Source: Streptomyces lonarensis
GTDB taxonomy: Bacteria; Actinomycetota; Actinomycetes; Streptomycetales; Streptomycetaceae
Direction: 5' to 3'
NCBI RefSeq assembly: GCF_012033735.1
Contig: NZ_JAAVJD010000015.1
Coordinates: forward strand, 1 to 44,033
Length of the DNA stretch: 44,033 nucleotides
Of this stretch, positions 6,828 through 14,326 are shown in pieces. The notes beneath the pieces were generated by a model, which saw only the letters and a list, made by a program, of their open reading frames with translations, made no database searches and was not told the origin of the DNA. The position numbers and the translations under genes are program-made. Numbering within the stretch: the stretch's first letter is position 1; the number at the start of each line of letters is the position of its first letter.

Positions 6828-7010
6828 GTGGAGTCTCCCCTGACTCGGCCCTGGGCGGCGGATCACGGGCTCTCCGGCTCCACCGTGCCGCCCGGGGGCT
6901 GCGCCCCACCCTGCCGTACGTTCGCCCCAGGCACGCCAGGGGCGGCCTGCTTCCGGACGATTCGAGGGGCGATCACGCACGACGCCGCCGAGTCGCTGAC
7001 CCGCTCCGGG

Positions 7011-7051
7011 GCCGGGGAGCGCGGCACTTGCCGAGCGCCGCGCTCCCCGGC
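7011..7051 (-). terminator. Terminator of the AraC-family gene
   Basis: A 15-bp perfect stem (GCCGGGGAGCGCGGC with GCCGCGCTCCCCGGC) and an 11-nt loop lie just past the stop of the AraC gene. The rest of 6828-7010 shows nothing beyond the promoter region of the eCIS-like gene. Confidence 0.85.
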
Positions 7052-7061
7052 CTGCCGAGGC

Positions 7062-8033
7062 TCAGCCGGCGGCGGCCGGCTGGACGTCCCCGCCGTACAG
7101 GGTCGCGGACGGCGGCACGCCGTAGGTGCCGCGGTAGAGGGCGGCGAAGCGGCCCGGGTGGGGGAACCCCCATTCGGCCGCGACGGAGGTGACGCTGGTG
7201 GCGCCCGGGCCGCCGGACCGCAGCGCGGCGTGGGCGCCGGCGAGGCGCACCTGCCGCAGGTACGCCAGCGGGGTGGTCCCCGCGTGCCGGCTGAAGGCGT
7301 ACTGCGCCGCGCGGGGGGTGACGAAGGAGGCCGCCGCGATGTCCGCGAGGCCGATGTCGCGGTGCGCGTTCTCGTCGATGAAGGCCATCGCCCGCCGCAG
7401 CGTCTCACTGTTGGCGTCGCGGCTGTCGAGCCGGTGCGGCGTCTCGTCCGACAGGGTGGTGGGCAGCGACGCGAGCGTGACGGCGGCGAGGTGCCGCGCT
7501 GCTGTGGCGACCACCAGGCTGTCGTCCTCGGCGGTCGCGAGCACGTTGTCGCGCAGGTAGGCGAGGCCGGCGCCGAGCCGGCGGTTCGCCTCCGGGCTCA
7601 CCGCCCGGTTCCCCGTGATGCGGACCGGGCCGCGCGAGCCGGCGCCGATGTCCGCGACCTGGGTCAGCAGAGCGGGGTCGAACATCGCGACGGTGTACCG
7701 GGCCGCCCGGACCTCGCCGGTGTAGGGCTCGTCGGGCTGGGTGATGAGGAAGGTCTCGCCGGGGCCGTACACCTCGTCACGGCCGCCGGTGGTGTCGACG
7801 ACGCTGCCGGAGTGGATCGTCAGCAGCGTGACCCGGTTCAGCACACCCGCGTCGTACGCCATGGTGTAGCCCAGGGACAGCTCGTCGATGCTCATGCCGC
7901 CCGCTGCCGAGCGGACGACGGAGGCCCGGGTGTCGTGTGGGCTGCCCCCGATGCGCATGGGCGTGTACGCCCGCGACATGAACGCCTCGGTCGCCTCCAG
8001 GTCGTCGCTGTCGAAGCGCAGGGTCTCCACCAC
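7062..8033 (-). CDS. AraC-family transcriptional regulator
   Basis: 323 aa from the GTG at 8033 (VVETLRFDSDDLEATEAFMSRAYTPM), which follows GGAGGA by six bases; the frame's upstream part lacks a ribosome site. The N-terminal half is an AraC-binding cupin-like domain (MRIGGSPHDTRASVVRSAAGG...GPGETFLITQPDEPYTGEV). The C-terminal 100 residues hold two HTH motifs: IGLADIAAASFVTPRAAQYAFSRH and SVTSVAAEWGFPHPGRFAALYRG, followed by the family ending YGVPPSATL. No clear target gene is adjacent; the flanking genes point away or are unrelated. The ligand is unknown. Confidence 0.93.
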   Translation of the reverse strand: MVETLRFDSDDLEATEAFMSRAYTPMRIGGSPHDTRASVVRSAAGGMSIDELSLGYTMAYDAGVLNRVTLLTIHSGSVVDTTGGRDEVYGPGETFLITQPDEPYTGEVRAARYTVAMFDPALLTQVADIGAGSRGPVRITGNRAVSPEANRRLGAGLAYLRDNVLATAEDDSLVVATAARHLAAVTLASLPTTLSDETPHRLDSRDANSETLRRAMAFIDENAHRDIGLADIAAASFVTPRAAQYAFSRHAGTTPLAYLRQVRLAGAHAALRSGGPGATSVTSVAAEWGFPHPGRFAALYRGTYGVPPSATLYGGDVQPAAAG

Positions 8034-8316
8034 GATGTTCCTCCGTCTCTTCCTCGCACAGCGCGCCTGCCCGGAAGCGTGTGTCGTACGCGCGTCCGGC
8101 GACACTGGGCGGCCTCACGAACATACGCCCTGTTCGATCGCTGGGAATGGCGCAAAGCGCGCCGAAAATGGCGGAACGGGCGTGGAGGAACAGGGTGGAT
8201 GCGGAGATTTCGAGCACTGCCCCAGCCTGCCGGGACCGGTGCCGTAGGTCCGGTCGTCGCCCAGGTGTGCGGCCGAGGCGCCGGTACGGCAGCCGCTCTC
8301 CGGCGGCACGAAAAGA
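8034..8316. other. Intergenic region upstream of the AraC gene
   Basis: Beyond the AraC ribosome site this stretch shows no credible gene; its open frames lack ribosome sites and are read on conflicting strands. It should hold the AraC promoter, but I could not pick -10/-35 boxes with confidence. Confidence 0.4.
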
Positions 8317-8353
8317 CCCCGCTCCGGCGCCTGCTGTGGGCGCGGGAGCGGGG
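8317..8353 (-). terminator. Terminator of the STAS gene
   Basis: CCCCGCTCC pairs with GGAGCGGGG, with an inner GCGCC/GGCGC stem. On the minus strand the hairpin is followed by TCTTTT. It begins 22 nt past the STAS stop codon. Confidence 0.85.
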
Positions 8354-8375
8354 TGCGGAGCGGTGCGTCGCCCGG

Positions 8376-8696
8376 TCAGGCGGCGTCCGTGGACCCGGTC
8401 TCGTCGATCTCGAACATCGGGAGGGTCCCGGTCAGTTCGAGCAGGCGGAAGAGCTGCTCCGGCAAGGGGCCGCGCAGCGTGAGAGGGCCGTCCTGTCGTA
8501 GTTGGAGGAGCAGGTTGACAGCGGTGGAATCAGCGAACGTGATGTGCCGCACATCAAGGACGAGGCAGGTCGCGCCGTTCGCCCTCAGCTCGGCGGCCCG
8601 CGCGCTGACGCCCGGAACGCTGTCCATGTCCAGTTCGCCGCTGAACGGCAGCCGGCCGACGTCAGTCGTCGATCCGGCGGATGCTGGTAGTGACAC
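8376..8696 (-). CDS. STAS-domain anti-sigma factor antagonist
   Basis: 106 aa from a GTG at 8696, with AGGAGG four bases upstream, which decides the start; the frame runs further to 8990 without a site. It is a single STAS domain: VGRLPFSGELDMDSVPGVSARAAELRANGATCLVLDVRHITFADSTAVNLLLQLRQ. The ADST segment holds the serine that SpoIIAA-type antagonists have phosphorylated by their cognate anti-sigma kinase. It probably binds an RsbW/SpoIIAB-like kinase to free a sigma factor, but no such gene lies nearby. It is divergent from the histidine kinase gene (292 nt between starts); that region contains both promoters and no other gene that I can support. Confidence 0.9.
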   Translation of the reverse strand: MSLPASAGSTTDVGRLPFSGELDMDSVPGVSARAAELRANGATCLVLDVRHITFADSTAVNLLLQLRQDGPLTLRGPLPEQLFRLLELTGTLPMFEIDETGSTDAA

Positions 8697-8988
8697 AGTG
8701 CCTCCTGTAATGCAAGACCAGTGGGCACGGGGCTCGCGACCCCCTGCACAGCGCCCGGTCCTGAGTCGAGGACCCGGCGCCCCGGTGTCCCGGCCGCTGA
8801 GGAGCGGCGGCAGGGCGGAAATGCCGGTGCGGCCTTGACCACCCAGCATCACCCGCTTCCGGCTGACTCGGCAGCACCTCAGACGAACAGGGGCGGGCCC
8901 CCGCTGTCCGGTAACCGAAACCGGCCCTTTCCCCCACGGCCTTCCTGCCGGGCCGTCGACCCGTGGCGCGTGGCGTAACGTCCCGGGC

Positions 8989-10158
8989 ATGATCCGGTCC
9001 CTGCGCGCACGTCTCCGCCTGCGCCACGCGCTGCTCGCCCCCGCGGTCGCGTTGGTGCTCCTGCTGCTGTTCCTGGAGGCGGCGAACCCCCCGGCGTGGG
9101 CGGTGCGCGTCGGCTACCTGGCCGCCGGGGTCACGGTGCTCGCCGCGCTCCTCGTACCCCGGTACCGGTTCGCGCGCGCGGCCACCGCCGCGGTGCTCGT
9201 CTCCGGCGCGGTGACCCTGGTGGCGGGCGGGTTGCAGGACCGGGCGGAGAACACCTTCGGTGCGACGGAACTGCTCCTGCTGCTGTGCCTCGGGGTCCGC
9301 GTGGTGCGGCAGCTGCGCCCGGGCCGTGCGACCGCGCTGATGGCCGCGGTGGCCGCGACGGTCGTGCTCATGCCGCTGCGGCTCCAGGACTGGGGCGACG
9401 GCAGGATCGAGATCCTGCTGCTGGCCCTGGTCCTCCTCATGCCGCTGGTCGTGGTCCTCGGGCTGTGCCTGCGCCTCTACGACGCGCTCCGCGCCCGGCA
9501 GCGGGAAGCGGTCCTCCAGGCCCAGCGGATCGAGTACGCCCGGGATCTGCACGACTTCGTCGCCCACCACGTCACCGCGATCGTCGCGCGCACCCGCGCC
9601 GCGCGGTACACCGCGGAGTCGCAGTCGCCCGAGGCCATCGACCGGATGCTCGCCGAGATCGAGGAGGCCGGCTCCCAGGCGCTGGGGTCGATGCGTGCGA
9701 TGGTCTCGCACCTGCGCGACTCCGCCACCCCGGCCGGGCCCGGCCCCGGTGAGCTGTCGGCGCTGCGGGAGCTGACGGACGAGTTCTCCGCCGGCGGGGT
9801 GCCGGCCACCCTGCACATCGGCGCCGGGCTCGGCCCCCGGGAGGTGTCGGCGGAAACGGCGGGCGTCGCGCACCGGGTCGTCCGCGAGGCGTTGACCAAC
9901 GCCCGGAAGTACGCGACGGGGGCCCGGCACGTCGGGGTGGCGGTGGACCGCGCCGCCGACTCCCGGGACTGGCTGGTGGTGGAGGTCACGGACGACGGCG
10001 TCGCCGGGGACGCGCCGTCCGCCGGCAGCGGCGGCTTCGGGCTCATGGGGCTGACCGAACGGGTGGCAGGGGCCGGCGGCACGCTGACCTCCGGGCCGCG
10101 CGAGCGCGGCGGCTGGCGCGTCCGTGCGGAGCTGCCGCTCCGGTCCCGCGAGCGCTGA
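8989..10158 (+). CDS. Sensor histidine kinase, NarL/DesK type, orphan
   Basis: 389 aa. The first 165 residues contain five or six hydrophobic segments (for example HALLAPAVALVLLLLFL, VGYLAAGVTVLAALLV, ILLLALVLLMPLVVVLGLCL) with short loops, so it senses at or in the membrane. The HisKA_3 box is YARDLHDFVAHHVTAIVARTR with the phospho-accepting H188. The HATPase_c domain follows with the N box REALTNARKYATGA and G boxes DDGVAGD and GGFGLMGLTERVAGAGG. Proteins of this kind phosphorylate LuxR-type response regulators. The expected partner is missing; the next gene is a convergent sigma factor. No ribosome site is evident before the ATG, so a leaderless start is possible. Confidence 0.92.
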   Translation: MIRSLRARLRLRHALLAPAVALVLLLLFLEAANPPAWAVRVGYLAAGVTVLAALLVPRYRFARAATAAVLVSGAVTLVAGGLQDRAENTFGATELLLLLCLGVRVVRQLRPGRATALMAAVAATVVLMPLRLQDWGDGRIEILLLALVLLMPLVVVLGLCLRLYDALRARQREAVLQAQRIEYARDLHDFVAHHVTAIVARTRAARYTAESQSPEAIDRMLAEIEEAGSQALGSMRAMVSHLRDSATPAGPGPGELSALRELTDEFSAGGVPATLHIGAGLGPREVSAETAGVAHRVVREALTNARKYATGARHVGVAVDRAADSRDWLVVEVTDDGVAGDAPSAGSGGFGLMGLTERVAGAGGTLTSGPRERGGWRVRAELPLRSRER

Positions 10159-10175
10159 GCCCCGGCCCGTCGACA

Positions 10176-10215
10176 CCCCGCGGGCGGCCGCGTCCCGACG
10201 CGGCCCCCCGCGGGG
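10176..10215. terminator. Bidirectional terminator between kinase and sigma genes
   Basis: CCCCGCGG pairs with CCGCGGGG and, inside, GGCCGCGTC with GACGCGGCC, separated by a small internal loop. The two flanking genes converge on it. Confidence 0.75.
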
Positions 10216-10223
10216 GAGGGGCC

Positions 10224-10913
10224 TCAGTCGTCGCCCGCCCGGCAGGCCGGTGCCGGGGACTCCGCGGCGGCCAGCAGCCGCAGCAGTTCCGCACGGGCCC
10301 GCGCCACTCGGGAGCGCACGGTTCCCACCGGGCAGTCGCAGACGGCCGCGGCCCGCTCGTAGGGCAGCCCCCACACCTGGGTGAGGACGAACGCCTCGCG
10401 GCGCTCGGCGGGGAGCCGCTCCAGGAGTTCCCGCAGCGCGACGCCCTCCTCGAACCCGGGCGGTGTTCCGGTGTCCTGCCGGCGCTCGGCGACCTGCCGC
10501 CAGTCCGGCACGTCGGTGAACCGGGGGCGGGCCGACGCCTGCCGCACGCTGTCGACCACCGTTCGCCGGGCGATCGACAGCAGCCATGTTCGGGCGGACG
10601 ACCGCCCTTCGAACCGGGGCAGGCTCGCGATCGCGCGCAGCAGGGTCTCCTGGGTCAGGTCGTCGACGCCGTCGGTGTCCGGTCGCAGGAAGGTGATGTA
10701 CCGGCGGACGTCCGGCTCGAAGGCGGTGACGAACCGGGCGACGTCCTCCGGGGCGCCGGAGCGGGCGGCCCGCCGTGCGATGTCGGTGCGGTCGGCCGGC
10801 TCCGTGCGGGCCGCCCGTGAGGCGGGGGCGCCGGCGCGACGGGCCCGGCGGGGGTGGGGGAGAGCGGGGGGAACCGGTGCGTGGGCAGGCTGGAGCGAAG
10901 TGGGGGTGCTCAC
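10224..10913 (-). CDS. SigC-like ECF RNA polymerase sigma factor
   Basis: 229 aa from a GTG at 10913 preceded by GAGGA. After a Pro/Arg/Ala-rich N-terminus of about 50 residues, region 2 reads FVTAFEPDVRRYITFLRP, DGVDDLTQETLLRAIASLPRF and SARTWLLSIARRTVVDSVRQ. Region 4 reads LRELLERLPAERREAFVLTQ, WGLPYERAAAVCDCPVGTV and RSRVARARAELLRLL. The match to Mycobacterium SigC (DLTQETFLRAI, SSARTWLLAIARRVVAD, CGCPVGTIRSRVARAR) is close. SigC in mycobacteria is reported to control copper acquisition, which fits the His-rich proteins encoded alongside. No separate anti-sigma gene is seen; the membrane protein upstream on the same strand might act in that place. It is probably the second gene of a two-gene operon. 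Confidence 0.93.
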   Translation of the reverse strand: MSTPTSLQPAHAPVPPALPHPRRARRAGAPASRAARTEPADRTDIARRAARSGAPEDVARFVTAFEPDVRRYITFLRPDTDGVDDLTQETLLRAIASLPRFEGRSSARTWLLSIARRTVVDSVRQASARPRFTDVPDWRQVAERRQDTGTPPGFEEGVALRELLERLPAERREAFVLTQVWGLPYERAAAVCDCPVGTVRSRVARARAELLRLLAAAESPAPACRAGDD

Positions 10914-11031
10914 AAGGTCCTCGTCACGGTCGGGGCGCCACGGCGTCGGGGCCGGGCACCGGGAACCGCCGGGCCGCGGACGCGGCCAGGCCCCCCGGCG
11001 CCGGGAAGCGCCGGGATGGTGCCGGCTGTCG

Positions 11032-11640
11032 TCAGGCGACAGCGCGTCCCCGCGGCGGGCCGCGCGAGATCAGCGAGTGCAGCAGCAACCGGGCCCGTGA
11101 GGGGGCGGCGTACGCCGCCGGGGCGCGGAGCCCGGGCAGCGCGGGCGGCGGCGCCGGGACCACGCGGCGGACGGTCAGGCGGGCGCCGGTCCGGGCGAGC
11201 AGTCGGAAGACCGCCCGCTCGCCCTGCGCCAGCCACCACCCGGAGACCAGAGCGGCGAGCAGGTGCACCGCCGCCATGGCGAGCGAGAGGCCCAGCGGGC
11301 CGCCGCCCGCCGCGTCATGCACCGCGGGGGAGTGGCCCGCGGCCAGGTGCGCGTGGGCCGCGTGCTCCCCGTGGGGTGCGGGGGAGTGCCCCGGGGCGCC
11401 GAGCGTGAAGAGGAGGTGCAGCGCCGCCTGGCTGCCCACGGCGGCGGCGGTCACCGCGACCGTGCCCCGCCGCCCACCGGCCGCCGTCCACGAGACGGCG
11501 GCGAGGACGAACAGCGCCGGGAGCGCGAGCGACAGCGGCGCCGGTTCGCCGGCGTGCGCGTGCCCGACCGCGGCGAGCAGCACGCAGACGGCGGCGAAGA
11601 CCGCCGCCCTGATGCCGCGAAGTGCCCGTCCCGGTCGCAT
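11032..11640 (-). CDS. Histidine-rich integral membrane protein
   Basis: 202 aa from the ATG at 11640; the frame runs to 11736 but has no better start. Hydrophobic segments: AAVFAAVCVLLAAVGHAHAG, LSLALPALFVLAAVSW, GTVAVTAAAVGSQAALHLLF and LSLAMAAVHLLAALVSGWWLA, so about four to five helices. The loop between the third and fourth is full of histidines (GAPGHSPAPHGEHAAHAHLA, AGHSPAVHDA), a likely metal-binding site. It is encoded just upstream of the SigC-like sigma factor (118 nt gap) and divergently from the PepSY protein with its own His loop. Copper or another transition metal is the likely substrate or signal. An anti-sigma role is possible but unproven. Confidence 0.8.
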   Translation of the reverse strand: MRPGRALRGIRAAVFAAVCVLLAAVGHAHAGEPAPLSLALPALFVLAAVSWTAAGGRRGTVAVTAAAVGSQAALHLLFTLGAPGHSPAPHGEHAAHAHLAAGHSPAVHDAAGGGPLGLSLAMAAVHLLAALVSGWWLAQGERAVFRLLARTGARLTVRRVVPAPPPALPGLRAPAAYAAPSRARLLLHSLISRGPPRGRAVA

Positions 11641-11748
11641 GATGCGGACATGCTCCCCACATCCCGCCGCCGACTCAACCTCTCGCGTGCCGAAAACTGT
11701 TCCGGAGCGCCCCGGAGAGCACGGGGTGCAACCCACCGGTCAGCTTGC

Positions 11749-11764
11749 TGTGAGCTGCATCACA
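11749..11764. promoter_or_regulatory. TGTGA-N6-TCACA palindrome (Crp-like)
   Basis: TGTGAGCTGCATCACA is a perfect match to the Crp/Fnr-type consensus half-sites with six bases between. It lies between the divergent starts of the His-rich membrane protein (11640) and the PepSY protein (11865). The Streptomyces Crp motif (GTG-N6-GNCAC) is met except for one base. Confidence 0.5.
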
Positions 11765-11778
11765 GAACACCAGTCGCG

Positions 11779-11796
11779 GGAACGTACAAGCGTTCC
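11779..11796. promoter_or_regulatory. GGAACG-N6-CGTTCC inverted repeat
   Basis: Perfect 6-bp arms separated by TACAAG, 69 nt upstream of the PepSY start. The left arm with its preceding G reads GGGAAC, like an ECF -35 element, so it could be a SigC-type promoter element, a repressor operator, or both. Confidence 0.4.
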
Positions 11797-11864
11797 GGCC
11801 CGACCACCACCGACGACGCGTCGAGCAGAACCAGTCGGCTCGCGCGGAGTGAAGGAGTCAGGCC

Positions 11865-13358
11865 GTGTCAGCAACCCCCCACCTGCGCGAGGCCGGTGAA
11901 GAGTCCCCGCCCGAGCGGACCGGGACCGGACGGCGCTCCCGCTCCGGCTTCCGGGCCCTGGTGCTCCGGCTCCACTTCTACGCCGGGCTCCTCATAGCCC
12001 CGTTCCTCGTCATCGCCGCCCTCACCGGCATGCTCTACGCCGCGGCCGTGCCGGCGGAGCGGATCATCTACTCCGACCACCTCCGCGTCCCGGTCGGCGA
12101 GCAGGTGCTCTCCGTCGACGAGCAGGTCGCGGCGGCCCGCGAGGAGTACCCGGACGGCACCATCAGCGGAGTGCGCCCCGGCGCCGAACCCGGCGACACC
12201 ACCCGGGTGCTGCTCACCCTCCCCGACCTCGGGCCCTCGCACCGCCTCGGCGTCTTCGTCGACCCCTACACGGCGGACGTCATCGGCGCGCTGGAGGTCT
12301 ACGGCAGCTCCGGTGCGCTGCCGGCACGCTGGTGGATCGACGAGATGCACCGCGGTCTCCACCTCGGGGACTTCGGCCGACTCTACAGCGAGCTGGCGGC
12401 CAGCTGGCTGGTCGTGGTGGCCGCCGGCGGCGTCGTGCTCTGGGTCGGCCGGCGCCGGGAGGCCAACCGGCTGCGCCGCACCCTGGTGCCCGAGCGCGGG
12501 CTCCGCGGCCGCCGGGCGACGCTCACCTGGCACGGCGTGATCGGGCTGTGGATCTCCGTCGGGCTGATGGCGCTCGCCGCCACCGGCCTGACCTGGTCGC
12601 AGTACGCCGGAGCCAACGTCACCGACCTCCGGGCATCGCTCAGCTGGCAGACGCCCACCGTGGCGACCACCCCCGACGGCGGCACCGCCCCGGGCGACCA
12701 CGGGGACCACGCTGATCATGGCGACCACGGCGACCACGGCGACCACGGCGGCCACGGTGGCCACGGGGTGGAGGCCGGCGGCGACGCCCCCGACATCGGC
12801 CCCGAACTCGCCCGCCAGGCCGCCGAGGGCATGGGGTTGCGCGCCCCCGTCGAGATCGTCTACCCCGCCGAGCCGGGCGCCGCCTACGTCGTCAAGGAGA
12901 TCAAGCAGAACTGGCCGATCCGCCACGACGCCGTCGCCGTCGACAGCGCCAGCGCCGTGGTCACCGACACCGTCCGGTTCGACGACTGGCCGCTCGCCGC
13001 CAAGCTGGCCCGGGTCGGTGTCGACGGCCACATGGGGCTGCTGTTCGGGCTGCCCAACCAGTTGGCGCTGATCGCGCTGACCGGCGCCCTGGTCGCGGTC
13101 GTCGTGATGGGCTACCGGATGTGGTGGCAGCGGCGTCCCACCCGCGAGCCGCGGGGCTGGGGCCGTCCGCCCGCGCGCGGCGCGTGGCGCCGGGTGCCGC
13201 TGGCCGTCCTGCTGCCGGGAGCCGCGCTCACCGTGCTGATCGGCTGGTTCGTCCCGCTGCTCGGCATCTCCCTGCTGGCCTTCCTTGCCGTGGACGCCCT
13301 GCTCGGCCTGCGGGCGCGGCGCCGCCGGGCCGCCGGCCCGCCGGCAGCCGCGGAGTGA
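11865..13358 (+). CDS. PepSY-associated TM protein with His-rich loop
   Basis: 497 aa from a GTG at 11865 with GAAGGAG seven bases upstream. A first helix (FYAGLLIAPFLVIAALTGMLYAAA) is followed by a PepSY-like domain (VPVGEQVLSVDEQVAAAREEYPDGTISGVRPG), the motif WWIDEMHRGLHLGDFGRLYSELAASWLVVVAAGGVVLWVGRRR, a third helix (VIGLWISVGLMALAATGLTWSQY), a second extracytoplasmic domain, and two or three C-terminal helices. Near residues 278-300 lies DHGDHADHGDHGDHGDHGGH, a striking metal-binding repeat. PepSY-TM proteins of this type are linked to iron or copper uptake and reduction. The neighbours suggest a SigC-controlled metal system. A terminator follows. Confidence 0.92.
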   Translation: MSATPHLREAGEESPPERTGTGRRSRSGFRALVLRLHFYAGLLIAPFLVIAALTGMLYAAAVPAERIIYSDHLRVPVGEQVLSVDEQVAAAREEYPDGTISGVRPGAEPGDTTRVLLTLPDLGPSHRLGVFVDPYTADVIGALEVYGSSGALPARWWIDEMHRGLHLGDFGRLYSELAASWLVVVAAGGVVLWVGRRREANRLRRTLVPERGLRGRRATLTWHGVIGLWISVGLMALAATGLTWSQYAGANVTDLRASLSWQTPTVATTPDGGTAPGDHGDHADHGDHGDHGDHGGHGGHGVEAGGDAPDIGPELARQAAEGMGLRAPVEIVYPAEPGAAYVVKEIKQNWPIRHDAVAVDSASAVVTDTVRFDDWPLAAKLARVGVDGHMGLLFGLPNQLALIALTGALVAVVVMGYRMWWQRRPTREPRGWGRPPARGAWRRVPLAVLLPGAALTVLIGWFVPLLGISLLAFLAVDALLGLRARRRRAAGPPAAAE

Positions 13359-13363
13359 CCCCG

Positions 13364-13394
13364 CGCTGCCCGGGTGCCCCGCGCCCGGGCAGCG
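13364..13394. terminator. Bidirectional terminator
   Basis: CGCTGCCCGGG pairs perfectly with CCCGGGCAGCG (11 bp) across a 9-nt loop, between the convergent PepSY and TetR genes. Confidence 0.85.
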
Positions 13395-13432
13395 ATGTCA
13401 CCCGCTCGCGGTCACCCGGCGGCGCGGCCCGC

Positions 13433-14164
13433 TCAGGAGAGGCAGTCGCAGGGAACGCGCTCGCCGGCCGCGGGCGCGTCGTCCCCCGCCGCTCCGGCCT
13501 CCGCCGGCGCGGCGTCCCCCGCCTGAGCGGGCGGCGGGAGGAGGGCTGCGGGCAGCGAGCCGGGGCGCAGCGCGGCCATCACCGTGTCCAGCCGGGTCCC
13601 GACGTCGGCCGGGTCCGAGCCGCGGACGGCGTGCGAGATCGCGGTCTGCAGGCAGCACAGCGCGGAGCCGACCAGCGCGCAGAGCAGCATCTCCTCCGGC
13701 CCGGGCGGTACGCACTCCCCGCTGCGCCGGTGGCGCACCCCCACGGTCAGCCGCTGCTGCAACCGCTCCATCTGCTCCAGATACGCGGCGAGCAGCGTCG
13801 GGCTGTCCTGCACGATCCGTTGGAGGGCGGCGCCCCTGGCGCGGTCCCCGGGGTCCTCGAACTCGGTCACCACGAGGTCGAAGGTGCGGCGCAGCGCCTC
13901 CCAGTCGTCCTCGCCCGCCGGACGGGCGAGCAACCGTTCCGCGAACCGCTCGCCGAGCTGTTCGTAGCGGTGGAGGACCACGTCCTCCTTGCTGGCGAAG
14001 TAGCGGAAGAAGCTGCGCTTGGACATGCCGACGCGCTCGGCGATCGCCTCGACCGTCGTCGCCTCGAACCCCTCAGTGGCGAACATCTCCTCGGCCACCT
14101 CGGTGATGCGGGAACGCACGGTACGGCGCGTCAGTTCACGCAGACCGGTGGGCTGTCCTGGCAT
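13433..14164 (-). CDS. TetR-family regulator of the adjacent efflux pump
   Basis: 243 aa from the ATG at 14164 (MPGQPTGLRELTRRTVRSRI); the longer frame adds only promoter sequence. The HTH is near residues 31-58: ATTVEAIAERVGMSKRSFFRYFASKEDVV. A helical ligand-binding region follows (LRRTFDLVVTEFEDPGDRARGAALQRIVQDSPTLLAAYLEQMERL). The last 40 residues are Pro/Ala/Gly-rich and end in CDCLS, unusual for the family. Divergent from the DHA2 pump and with a candidate operator between them, it probably represses that pump and itself until a drug binds. Confidence 0.93.
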   Translation of the reverse strand: MPGQPTGLRELTRRTVRSRITEVAEEMFATEGFEATTVEAIAERVGMSKRSFFRYFASKEDVVLHRYEQLGERFAERLLARPAGEDDWEALRRTFDLVVTEFEDPGDRARGAALQRIVQDSPTLLAAYLEQMERLQQRLTVGVRHRRSGECVPPGPEEMLLCALVGSALCCLQTAISHAVRGSDPADVGTRLDTVMAALRPGSLPAALLPPPAQAGDAAPAEAGAAGDDAPAAGERVPCDCLS

Positions 14165-14200
14165 GCCGCGATGGTAGCAAGTGAATTGCCTGGCACCTGG

Positions 14201-14224
14201 TGACACGATTCGCGTAGGGTGTCA
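14201..14224. promoter_or_regulatory. Candidate TetR operator
   Basis: TGACAC and GTGTCA form a perfect inverted repeat with a 12-nt centre, between the divergent TetR and pump starts. A second, shorter inverted repeat GCAA-GTGAA-TTGC lies at about 14177-14189. Confidence 0.5.
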
Positions 14225-14326
14225 TCCGTCCCCGAGTCGGTCCCACGGGGCCCCGGGAGAGCCACCGCGCCGCCGGCCGCCCGGCCGACGTCGACGCATC
14301 GCACGCACACCCGGAAAGGCCCCCGC

